Assembly (NCBI RefSeq): GCF_009469595.2
Contig: NZ_SSXV01000004.1
Coordinates: 1-64,000 of the forward strand
Source: Thauera sp. 2A1
Lineage (GTDB): Bacteria > Pseudomonadota > Gammaproteobacteria > Burkholderiales > Rhodocyclaceae
DNA: 64,000 nucleotides
Direction: 5' to 3'
Of this stretch, positions 1 to 6,987 are shown one piece after another. The notes beneath the pieces were generated by a model. That model saw only the letters and a program-made list of their open reading frames with translations. It did no database searches and was not told where the DNA came from. Within the stretch, counting starts at the first letter, position 1; each line of letters opens with the position of its first letter. Made by a program: the position numbers and the translations under genes.

Positions 1-670
1 CCTTGCCGTAGAGCGTGCGCTCGAAGAACTGGTAGAGGCCGACGATGAGCACCAGCGAGGCGACGATGACCCAGATCGTCTGCCCGGAGATCATCAGCGG
101 ACCGGCTTCGAAGCTCGCCTCGCTGAACGCCGGCGTGCGCTGGCCTTCGGCGCCGAAGAACAAGAGCCCCAGGCCCACCATGGCCACGTGCACCGCGACT
201 GAGACGATCAGCAGGATCAGCACCGGCGCCGAGGCGATGGGCTGGTAGATCAGCCGGTACATCGCCGGGCCCATCGGCACCACCACCGCGAGCGCCAGCA
301 GCACCTGCACCGCCAGCGGCAGGTCCTTGACCGGCAGCAGCGCCAGCACCGCGGCGAGAATCAGCGGGTAGGCGAGGTTCCAGCCGGCCACGCCGAGGAG
401 TTTGCCGGTGTGGCCCGATCTGAGCGCCGCGGTACCGTCGATCACCGCCACCGCCACGCCCATCGCCACCAGCAGCCACACCGTCGCCGGCACGGCGCCC
501 GATTGCATCATCGCCAGCGTCAGCGCCCCATAGGCGACGAACTCGCCCTGCTGGATGCAGATCACCCGCGTCACCGCGAACACCAGCACCAGCGCCAGCG
601 CCAGCAGCGCGTAGATCGCGCCGTTGGTCAGGCCGTCCTGCGCCAGCATCATTGCTATCGTTGTATCCAT
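1..670 (-). CDS. Branched-chain amino acid-type ABC transporter permease (LivH family), partial
   Basis: Inner-membrane permease of a LivH-type ABC uptake system. The start is the ATG read leftwards from 670, preceded by a clear GGAGGAG ribosome site. The frame stays open to the left edge, so at least 223 residues are present and the C-terminus is missing. The product opens MDTTIAMMLAQDGLTNGA and continues with long hydrophobic segments and the conserved family stretch VICIQQGEFVAYGAL. It lies 194 bases downstream of the substrate-binding gene on the same strand, so the two are probably one operon. Position beside the phenylacetate genes suggests uptake of an aromatic acid rather than an amino acid, but nothing in the sequence proves the substrate. 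Confidence 0.85.
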   Translation of the reverse strand, partial: MDTTIAMMLAQDGLTNGAIYALLALALVLVFAVTRVICIQQGEFVAYGALTLAMMQSGAVPATVWLLVAMGVAVAVIDGTAALRSGHTGKLLGVAGWNLAYPLILAAVLALLPVKDLPLAVQVLLALAVVVPMGPAMYRLIYQPIASAPVLILLIVSVAVHVAMVGLGLLFFGAEGQRTPAFSEASFEAGPLMISGQTIWVIVASLVLIVGLYQFFERTLYGK

Positions 671-719
671 TTGTCTCCTCCGTCGATCGCGAGCCCGGCG
701 TGACGACGCCTCGCAAACA

Positions 720-751
720 ATCGCCGGATCGAATCCTTTCGACCCGGCGAT
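720..751 (-). promoter_or_regulatory. Intergenic hairpin between binding-protein and permease genes
   Basis: Two arms (ATCGCCGG, one mismatch, TCGAA, and the reverse complement) with a 4-base loop lie between the substrate-binding gene and the permease gene. There is no clear T-tract. Such hairpins often protect the abundant binding-protein mRNA or attenuate read-through; that role is inferred. Confidence 0.4.
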
Positions 752-864
752 CAATCAAATGCGTGTCTAGCCGTCACCTTGGGCGTCGGCCTGACCACCA
801 CGGCGGCCGGCCCGCGGCCATCGCCGCCATCACGGGAATCCGCCAGACCCGCTCGCTTAAAGGC

Positions 865-2013
865 TTACTTCAGCAGCGACCATTCGCCGTTGCGAATCTC
901 GATCATGACGCGCGAACGCTGGTCCAGGCCGAGGTGATCGCTTGCGCTCATCGAATAGATGCCGGTGGCGCCCGCGACTTCCTTCACCGCCTCGAGTCCG
1001 TCGCGCAACGCGGCGCGGAATTCAGGCGTACCGGGCTTGGCCTTCTTCAGCGCCGCGGGAACGGAGGCGTTGAGCAGCACGCCGGCGTCCCAGGCGTAGG
1101 CGCCGAAGCTCGACACGCTGCCCTTGCCGTTGGCGGCCTCGTACTTCTCCACGTAGGCGAGCGCGCTCTTCTTGACCGGGTTGCTGTCCGGCAATTGGCG
1201 CGCCATCTGCACCGGGCCGACCGGCAGCAGGGTGCCCTCGCAGTCCTTGCCGCAGATGCGCAGGAAGTCGTTGTTGGCCACGCCATGCGTCTGATAGACG
1301 ACGCCCTTGTAGCCGCGCTCGCGCAGCGCCTTCTGCGGCAGCGCCGCCGGCGTGCCCGAACCGGCGATGAAGACGGCATCGGGCTTCGCCGAGATCAGCT
1401 TCAGCGCCTGGCCGGTCACCGAGGTGTCCGCCGGATTGAAGCGCTCGTTGGCGACGATCTCGATGCCGCGCGCGTCGGCAAGCTTCTTGAACTGCTCGTA
1501 CCAGCCATCGCCATACGCGTTGGCGAAACCGATGAAGGCCACCTTCTTCACGCTCTTGGCCAGCATGTGCTCGATGATCGCGGTGGCCATCTGCAGGTCA
1601 TTCTGCGGGGTCTTGAACACCCACTTCTTCTTGTCGTCCATCGGCTCGACAATGCGCGCCGAGGCCGCCATCGAGATCATCGGCGTCTTCGACTCGGCGG
1701 CGACGTCGATCATCGCCAGCGAAGCGGGACTGGTGGTCGAACCGACCAGCACGTCGACCTTGTTCTCGTCGATGAGCTTGCGTGCGTTCTTGACCGCCGT
1801 CGTGGTGTCGGACGCGTCGTCGAGCACGATGTAGTTCACCTTCTCGCCGCCAATGCTCTGCGGCAGCAGGGCGACGGTGTTCTTCTCCGGGATGCCCAGC
1901 GAAGCCGCCGGACCGGTAGCAGAGAGCACGACACCGACATTGATGTCCGCCTGTGCGGCGGTGGTGACAAAAGCCAGGCCGAGGGCGGCCATCACGGGGG
2001 TATGCAGCTTCAT
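865..2013 (-). CDS. ABC transporter substrate-binding protein, LivJ/LivK-like
   Basis: Periplasmic solute receptor for a LIV-type ABC transporter, 382 residues. The start at 2013 is chosen because it follows a GGAGGAG ribosome site and begins directly with a signal peptide (MKLHTPVMAALGLAF, cleavage near AQA-D). The mature part starts INVGVVLSATGPAASLG, the usual opening of periplasmic type I binding proteins, and has the two-lobe length of the family. An upstream in-frame ATG at 2049 would add 12 residues and has no ribosome site. The gene precedes a LivH permease and follows an IclR regulator on the same strand. Ligand is unknown; aromatic acids are plausible from the neighbours. Confidence 0.88.
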   Translation of the reverse strand: MKLHTPVMAALGLAFVTTAAQADINVGVVLSATGPAASLGIPEKNTVALLPQSIGGEKVNYIVLDDASDTTTAVKNARKLIDENKVDVLVGSTTSPASLAMIDVAAESKTPMISMAASARIVEPMDDKKKWVFKTPQNDLQMATAIIEHMLAKSVKKVAFIGFANAYGDGWYEQFKKLADARGIEIVANERFNPADTSVTGQALKLISAKPDAVFIAGSGTPAALPQKALRERGYKGVVYQTHGVANNDFLRICGKDCEGTLLPVGPVQMARQLPDSNPVKKSALAYVEKYEAANGKGSVSSFGAYAWDAGVLLNASVPAALKKAKPGTPEFRAALRDGLEAVKEVAGATGIYSMSASDHLGLDQRSRVMIEIRNGEWSLLK

Positions 2014-2108
2014 GGTTTCTCCTCCAGATTTCACAAGTGGTCCATGCATCCCGCTGGGAGTGCCAGGCCGTTATTCTGTATCGCGTAATCAGTTCTGCGC
2101 ATTAGAAA

Positions 2109-2157
2109 TGAGACAAAAGCGCTCGTCAAGCAAAAATCTTGTATCGCAACGAGATCA
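2109..2157. promoter_or_regulatory. Possible degenerate PaaX-like site upstream of the ABC genes
   Basis: The 19 bases at 2139-2157 match 17 of 19 bases at 4276-4294, the right half of the PaaX-like operator before the paa operon. An imperfect partner TGAGAC lies at 2109-2114, leaving a 26-base spacer instead of 27. The site overlaps the stop codon of the IclR gene and is about 125 bases upstream of the binding-protein start, a position where it could control the transporter. A further GTATCGC occurs at 2078-2084. Confidence 0.35.
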
Positions 2158-2946
2158 GGCAGCGTCCAGCGGCGCGCCCAGTCGCTGCGACAGTTCGCGT
2201 GTGGCGCGGCGCAACCCGGCCAGCGTCGTGCTCTCCGGACTCAAATCCATCGACCCCTCCACACCGACCAAGGCGATCGCCATGGTGATCTCGTTCTTGA
2301 AGTTGAACACCGGCGCGGCAGCGGCTTCGACACCGCGGGCGTAATAGCCGCTGGAGACGACCGCCATGCCGCGCGCCTTCACGTCGGCGAGCAGGGTACG
2401 CGCCTGCTCGAGCGAGCTGACCCCTGGAGGAAGCCTGCCCGCCTCGATTTCCTTCAGCAGCAGCGCCTCGGTCTGGCGCTCGGGCAACCATGCGGCAAAC
2501 ACGCGCCCTGCAGCGGAAGACAGCAAGGACAGGCTGGTGCCGGTGACGACGTTGACGGTGACGGGCCGCCGCGGGCGCTCCCAGCGCACGATGACCGGTC
2601 CGCCGTCGCTCCATACCGCGAGCGCGGTGGTTTCGTTGGTGGCGTCGCGCAGGTCGGCGATGGCGGCCAGCCCCAGTCGGATGCGGTCGACGCGGTCGAG
2701 CGCGACCAGGCCCAGGTTGAGCGCAAAGGGCCCGAGGTCGTAGCGCGACGTCAGCCGGTCCTGCTCGACGAGGCCACTGCGGATCAGACTGACCAGGTAG
2801 CGATGTACCTTGGACGGCGGCATGCCGGCTGCCGCAGCGATGTCCTTCAGCATCATCGAGCGCCGCCCGGTGGCCATCGCCTTGAGAATGGACATGCCCA
2901 CCTCCAGCGACTGCACACCATGCTTGCCCTCCAGCTCCTCGCTCAT
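2155..2946 (-). CDS. IclR family transcriptional regulator
   Basis: DNA-binding regulator of about 263 residues. The N-terminal winged helix-turn-helix (roughly residues 10-75) contains QSLEVGMSILKAMA and AAAAGMPPSKVHRYLVSL, typical of IclR. The C-terminal effector-binding domain follows (roughly 80-255), with the DIRLGLAAIADLRDAT-like and YYARGVEAAAAPVFN-like stretches of this family. The ATG at 2946 is preferred, with a purine-rich AGGGCAGGGG upstream; an in-frame ATG at 2982 lies inside the upstream palindrome and is less likely. It sits between the PaaX-like gene and the ABC binding-protein gene on the same strand, so it probably controls the transporter or an aromatic pathway. Confidence 0.88.
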   Translation of the reverse strand: MSEELEGKHGVQSLEVGMSILKAMATGRRSMMLKDIAAAAGMPPSKVHRYLVSLIRSGLVEQDRLTSRYDLGPFALNLGLVALDRVDRIRLGLAAIADLRDATNETTALAVWSDGGPVIVRWERPRRPVTVNVVTGTSLSLLSSAAGRVFAAWLPERQTEALLLKEIEAGRLPPGVSSLEQARTLLADVKARGMAVVSSGYYARGVEAAAAPVFNFKNEITMAIALVGVEGSMDLSPESTTLAGLRRATRELSQRLGAPLDAA

Positions 2947-2961
2947 ACCCCTGCCCTTTCG

Positions 2962-3009
2962 CCGTTCATTACGACCGTTCATTACGAAATAGAAAATTTA
3001 TTTCGTAAT
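2962..3009. promoter_or_regulatory. Candidate operator: 13-base tandem repeat plus perfect inverted repeat
   Basis: CCGTTCATTACGA occurs twice in direct tandem (2962-2974 and 2975-2987). ATTACGAAAT (2981-2990) has an exact inverted partner at 3000-3009 with a 9-base AT-rich spacer. The half-site ATTACGA is therefore present three times just upstream of the IclR gene start, as expected for an autoregulatory site. Confidence 0.55.
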
Positions 3010-3058
3010 GTGTAACACAACTCGGTGGGGAGGAAAACAGATGTGCAGCGCGAACGTA

Positions 3059-4114
3059 TCAGAGCGGCTGCTGCAGCGGGTCGGCGTCCCGGAAACGTTC
3101 GAACAGCAGCGGCGCCGCTTCCGGCGTACCGCCATCGGCAAGCTGGAAAACGGCATCGAGGTGGCGCTCGGACGGCACCACCAGGCGGCGGTACAGTTCC
3201 CTGCACAACAGGCGCGCCTTCTGCCCTGGCCAGTCGGCCGGCAGCAGCACATCGGGCAATTCGGGGTCGCGCAGCAGGAGCCGTCGATAGTCGTGAATCA
3301 GCAGCGCGCGGACCAGAAAGGCACTCTCGTCGTCGAACTCGGCGGCGCCGTCGCGCACCTGCTGCAGCACCGGCTGGTAGCGCTCGACAAACTCGATGTA
3401 CATGACAGCCAGGCGCTCGAGGTTCCACGCGCGGTGCACCATGTCGGCGTCGCTCGCTGCGGTACCGGGAGCCGGATCGGCCGCCAGCAGCGGTTTGAGC
3501 CGCGGCAGCAACCCACCCAGTCCTTCTGCCGTCAGCGCATCGAAGGCAGCGCCCAGGTCGGCGCTGGGGTGCACGAAACAGTCAGCCCCCAGCGCGCCGA
3601 ACCCCTGCCAGAACAAGGCCTGGCGGAGCCGCTCGCGATCCCGCCCCCCCACCTCGCCGACGACGACGACCAGCCGCCAGCGGCGGTCCCACTGCGGCGT
3701 GCTGGAGGCGTAGATGTGCCGCGATGCTTCCTCGAAACGTTGCTGGCCCGAGGCCGTCAACAGGTAGTCGGTGCGGCGCCCCACCGGCTCGCTGCGCAGC
3801 CACTCGTCGCGCGCAAGACGAAACACCGAGGTGCGCACCAGCCGCTCGTTCAACCCCAGCGGCTGGAGCAGACGGATGAGGCTGCCGAGCCAGATGCGGC
3901 TGCCGCGCGGCACCACCGCGTCGCCGAAGACAGAAATGATGACCGACCCGGCCTGCACGCGATCGAGCCTGCGGAAAGCATTGAGACGTTGCTGGATGGC
4001 AGTGGACACGGTTTGGTCGGCGAGGCCTGGACTTAGGGCAAACGAGTCTATCGATTCGGTGCCACGCCGGATAGCGTCGCTTCGACGCCGTACAACGGAT
4101 TGAACGGGCAACAT
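3059..4114 (-). CDS. paaX: PaaX family transcriptional repressor of phenylacetate genes
   Basis: Probable phenylacetyl-CoA-responsive repressor. As drawn it has 351 residues, longer than the usual 300-320, so the true start may be downstream, for example the GTG at 4009. From about residue 50 the PaaX signature is clear: GSVIISVFGDAVVPRG, IWLGSLIRLLQPLGLNERLVRTSVFRL, GRRTDYLLTASG, then WDRRWRLVVVV and LFWQGFGALG. The first half is a winged helix and the second half is the PaaX C-terminal domain. It is divergent from the paa operon, and the shared intergenic region carries an inverted repeat with the 27-base spacing I recall for E. coli PaaX (TGATTC-N27-GAATCA). No strong ribosome site is seen at either start. 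Confidence 0.85.
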   Translation of the reverse strand: MLPVQSVVRRRSDAIRRGTESIDSFALSPGLADQTVSTAIQQRLNAFRRLDRVQAGSVIISVFGDAVVPRGSRIWLGSLIRLLQPLGLNERLVRTSVFRLARDEWLRSEPVGRRTDYLLTASGQQRFEEASRHIYASSTPQWDRRWRLVVVVGEVGGRDRERLRQALFWQGFGALGADCFVHPSADLGAAFDALTAEGLGGLLPRLKPLLAADPAPGTAASDADMVHRAWNLERLAVMYIEFVERYQPVLQQVRDGAAEFDDESAFLVRALLIHDYRRLLLRDPELPDVLLPADWPGQKARLLCRELYRRLVVPSERHLDAVFQLADGGTPEAAPLLFERFRDADPLQQPL

Positions 4115-4243
4115 GATGGTGGAAGGACAGCGTGCTCGAGTTTAAAAAGAGAAGGAGGCGGCATCATCAACGTGGCGCACTTGCCGCGCACAAGAACCGC
4201 CCCCGGTGAAAGCGGCAGGGTACGGATGCGCGGTCAAATTGAA

Positions 4244-4284
4244 GTGATACGTATGTTATATTTTTATCACGTTTTTTGTATCAC
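4244..4284. promoter_or_regulatory. PaaX-type operator, GTGATAC-N27-GTATCAC
   Basis: The exact inverted halves GTGATAC (4244-4250) and GTATCAC (4278-4284) are separated by exactly 27 bases. The layout matches the TGATTC-N27-GAATCA arrangement described for E. coli PaaX, with one changed base per half-site. A PaaX gene is divergently encoded next door. Confidence 0.65.
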
Positions 4285-4390
4285 AACAAGATCAAAGAGC
4301 GGTCGGCACAGAGCCTCAAAATATTCCATTGGCGATTATTTGCTGCCTTTTTTCAATGCATCAACTTGTTTTTCCTTGTCTTTCTTTTTA

Positions 4391-4415
4391 TATAATTCAT
4401 TCCTCTGAGAGGAAT
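4391..4415 (+). promoter_or_regulatory. TATAAT box followed by a 17-base perfect palindrome
   Basis: A perfect TATAAT (4391-4396, with a TTGTTT 19 bases upstream) is followed at once by ATTCCTCTGAGAGGAAT (4399-4415), 8-base arms around a single G. Its position over a predicted start of transcription suits a repressor site. It does not resemble the PaaX half-site, so a second regulator is possible. Confidence 0.4.
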
Positions 4416-4441
4416 AAGACGCGAAACTAGCAGCAATTTAA

Positions 4442-4481
4442 GATACCAAGCATTGACATCCATCAAATCCATTCGTATCGT
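4442..4481 (+). promoter_or_regulatory. Likely sigma-70 promoter of the paa operon with overlapping PaaX-like repeat
   Basis: TTGACA (4453-4458) and TATCGT (4476-4481) are 17 bases apart, giving a start near 4488 and a short leader to the paaN ribosome site at 4503-4510. GATAC (4442-4446) and GTATC (4475-4479) form an imperfect PaaX-like pair (28-base spacer) flanking both promoter boxes, so binding would block the promoter. Confidence 0.5.
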
Positions 4482-4514
4482 TTGTACCCACACATCCCCA
4501 CCGGAGAGAGACGA

Positions 4515-6182
4515 ATGACTCATCCCCTGTTCGAGAAGCACCGCGCGACCCTCGATAGCGCCCTCAACGCCATCTCCACCCGTGGATACTGGACGCCCTT
4601 CCCCGAGATGCCGAGCCCCAAGCTGTATGGCGAAACGGCGCCCGATGAAGGCAAGCGCGCGTTCGAGGCCCATCTGGGCAAGCAATTCGAACTGGGGCAG
4701 CCGGGCCAGACCGGCTGGCATGGTGGCGAAGCTTCGCCCTACGGTGTCGCGCTGGACGTCAGTTACCCGGTGTGCGAGCCGGACGCGCTGATCGCCGCCG
4801 GCCTCGAGGCGATGACGGGCTGGCAGGCGGTGGGTGCGGATGGCCGCACCGGGATCTGCCTGGAGATCCTCGACCGCCTGAACAAGCAGAGCTTCGAACT
4901 CGGACATGCGGTGATGATGACCACCGGCCAGGGCTGGATGATGGCCTTCCAGGCCGGCGCGCCGCATGCGCAGGATCGCGGCCTCGAAGCAGTGACCTAT
5001 GCCTGGCGCGAGCAGGGCTTCGTGCCTGCCGAGGCCACCTGGGAAAAGCCGCAGGGCAAGAACCCGCCGCTGGTGATGAAGAAGCACTTCCAGATCGTCG
5101 GCCGCGGCGTCGGCCTGGTGATCGGCTGCGGCACTTTCCCGACCTGGAACACCTACCCCGGCCTCTTCGCCGCGCTGGCGACCGGCAACGCCGTGATCGT
5201 CAAGCCGCACAGCAACGCCATCCTGCCGGCGGCCATCACCGTGCGCACGATCCGCACCGTGCTCGCCGAGAACGGCATCGACCCCAACCTGGTGAGCCTG
5301 TGCGTGGCCACCAAGCGCAGCGTCACCCAGGCGCTCGCCACCCACCCGGCGGTCAAGTCGGTCGACTTCACCGGCGGCAACGTGTTCGGCCAGTGGCTGA
5401 TCGACAACTGCCGCCAGGCCCAGGTGTATGCCGAGCTGGCCGGCGTGAACAACATCGTCATCGACTCCACCGATGCCTACAAGGCGATGCTGGGCAACCT
5501 CGCCTTCACGCTGTCGCTCTACTCGGGCCAGATGTGCACGACCTCGCAGGCGATCTTCGTGCCGGCCGGCGGCATCGACACCGAGGACGGCCACAAGAGC
5601 TACGACGAGGTCTGCGCCGATCTCGCCAAGGCGGTCGAGCGCTTCCTGTCCAAGCCTGAAGTCGCCCATGCGGTGCTGGGGGCGATCCAGTCGGCCGACA
5701 CCGCCGAGCGCATCGACATCGCCAACAGCGGCGCGCTGGGCAAGGTCGTGCTGGCCTCGACCACGCTGCAGAATCCGGAATTCCCCGGCGCCAAGGTGCG
5801 CACCCCGGTGCTGCTGGCCTGCGACGCGGCGGACGAGAAGGCCTACATGGAAGAGCGCTTCGGACCGATCAGCTTCATCGTCAAGGTGGCCGACACCGCC
5901 GCGGCGATCGCGCTGTCCGAGCGCGTGGTGAAAACCCACGGCGCGCTGACCGTCGGCGTCTACTCGACGAAGCAGGACGTCATCGACGCGATGACCGAGG
6001 CCACCTGGCGCGGCAAGGTCGCACTGTCGATCAACCTGACCAGTGGCGTGTTCGTGAATCAGTCGGCGGCCTTCTCCGACTACCACGGCACCGGCGGCAA
6101 CCCGTCGGCCAATGCCTCGTATGCGGATTCGGCCTTCGTCGCCAATCGCTTCCGTGTGGTTCAGCGTCGCTACCACGTCTGA
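4515..6182 (+). CDS. paaN: Phenylacetate degradation aldehyde dehydrogenase PaaN (PaaZ-type ring-cleavage step)
   Basis: NADP-dependent oxidation of the semialdehyde formed when oxepin-CoA is opened, 555 residues. The ATG at 4515 follows GGAGAGAG. Aldehyde dehydrogenase hallmarks are present: substrate loop GCGTFPTWNTYPG, FTGGNVFG, the general base Glu near 307 in YAELAGVNN and the catalytic Cys near 341 in SGQMCTTSQ. The length and N-terminus fit the PaaN family, not the 680-residue E. coli PaaZ fusion: the C-terminal MaoC hydratase that hydrolyses oxepin-CoA is absent. In Azoarcus the two activities are known to be on separate proteins. This is the first gene of the operon and ends 10 bases before paaG. 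Confidence 0.9.
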   Translation: MTHPLFEKHRATLDSALNAISTRGYWTPFPEMPSPKLYGETAPDEGKRAFEAHLGKQFELGQPGQTGWHGGEASPYGVALDVSYPVCEPDALIAAGLEAMTGWQAVGADGRTGICLEILDRLNKQSFELGHAVMMTTGQGWMMAFQAGAPHAQDRGLEAVTYAWREQGFVPAEATWEKPQGKNPPLVMKKHFQIVGRGVGLVIGCGTFPTWNTYPGLFAALATGNAVIVKPHSNAILPAAITVRTIRTVLAENGIDPNLVSLCVATKRSVTQALATHPAVKSVDFTGGNVFGQWLIDNCRQAQVYAELAGVNNIVIDSTDAYKAMLGNLAFTLSLYSGQMCTTSQAIFVPAGGIDTEDGHKSYDEVCADLAKAVERFLSKPEVAHAVLGAIQSADTAERIDIANSGALGKVVLASTTLQNPEFPGAKVRTPVLLACDAADEKAYMEERFGPISFIVKVADTAAAIALSERVVKTHGALTVGVYSTKQDVIDAMTEATWRGKVALSINLTSGVFVNQSAAFSDYHGTGGNPSANASYADSAFVANRFRVVQRRYHV

Positions 6183-6192
6183 GGAGCCATCC

Positions 6193-6987
6193 GTGGAATA
6201 CAACAACATCCTCTTCACGGTGGAGGCGGGTGTCGCCCGCCTGACGCTGAATCGCCCCGACAAGCTCAACAGCTTCACCGGCGAAATGCACGCCGAGCTG
6301 CGTGACGCGCTCGACCGCATCCAGGCCGACAAGGCCGTGCGCGTGCTCGTGCTCACCGGCGCCGGCCGCGCCTTCTGCGCCGGCCAGGACCTGGCCGATC
6401 CCGACATGGCGTCGGTGGGCGGCAAGATGCCCGACATCGGCAACGTCGTCGAGAAGAACTACAAGCCGCTGGTGCTGCGCCTGCAGAATCTGCGCGTGCC
6501 CACCATCGCCGCAGTCAACGGCATCGCCGCCGGCGCCGGCGCGAGCGTGGCGCTGGCCTGTGACCTGGTGGTGGCGGCCAAGTCCGCGTCCTTCCTGCAG
6601 GCCTTCAGCAAGATCGGCCTGATCCCGGACACCGGCGGCACCTGGTTCCTGCCGCAGCGCGTGGGCATGGCGCGCGCCATGGGCCTCGCCCTGCTGGCCG
6701 ACAAGCTGCCGGCCGAGAAGGCCGCCGACTGGGGCCTGATCTGGGCCGCATACGACGACGCCGAGTTCGGCGCCAAGGTGGATGCGCTCGCCGCGCAACT
6801 CGCCACCATGCCGACCAAGGCGCTGGTCCGCACGCGCCAGGCGATGCACGCCGCGCCCGGCCACACGCTGGAGCAGCAGCTCTCGTTCGAGGGCGGCTTC
6901 ATGCGCGAACTGGGCTGGAGTCCGGACTACGCCGAAGGCGTTGCCGCCTTCATGGAAAAGCGCGCACCGAAGTTCACGGGGGAATGA
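6193..6987 (+). CDS. paaG: 1,2-epoxyphenylacetyl-CoA isomerase
   Basis: Crotonase-fold enzyme of 264 residues that turns ring-1,2-epoxyphenylacetyl-CoA into oxepin-CoA. The GTG start at 6193 is chosen because AGGAG lies 7 bases upstream and the first residues (EYNNILFTVEAGVARLTLNRP) are the conserved N-terminus; an ATG at 6112 lies inside paaN. The oxyanion loop is FCAGQDL, followed by GAGASVALACDLV, and the catalytic Asp near 146 sits in GLIPDTGGTWFLP, as in E. coli PaaG. It overlaps paaH by four bases (ATGA), indicating translational coupling. Confidence 0.92.
   Translation: MEYNNILFTVEAGVARLTLNRPDKLNSFTGEMHAELRDALDRIQADKAVRVLVLTGAGRAFCAGQDLADPDMASVGGKMPDIGNVVEKNYKPLVLRLQNLRVPTIAAVNGIAAGAGASVALACDLVVAAKSASFLQAFSKIGLIPDTGGTWFLPQRVGMARAMGLALLADKLPAEKAADWGLIWAAYDDAEFGAKVDALAAQLATMPTKALVRTRQAMHAAPGHTLEQQLSFEGGFMRELGWSPDYAEGVAAFMEKRAPKFTGE

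Larger units (their letters stand above)
4115..4514. other. AT-rich control region between paaX and the paa operon
   Basis: This 400-base gap holds no convincing gene. Its centre (about 4240-4440) is strikingly AT-rich compared with the surrounding DNA. It contains the PaaX-like operator, a TATAAT box at 4391-4396, a 17-base palindrome and the likely paa promoter, listed separately. Confidence 0.7.

Noticed and set aside
652..2088. Long plus-strand frame opposite the ABC binding-protein gene
   Set aside because: It is an arginine- and alanine-rich shadow of a well-supported minus-strand gene with a signal peptide and ribosome site.
4353..6443. Minus-strand 696-codon frame opposite paaN and paaG
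   Set aside because: Antisense to two genes with intact catalytic residues; the product is a His/Arg/Gly-rich shadow.
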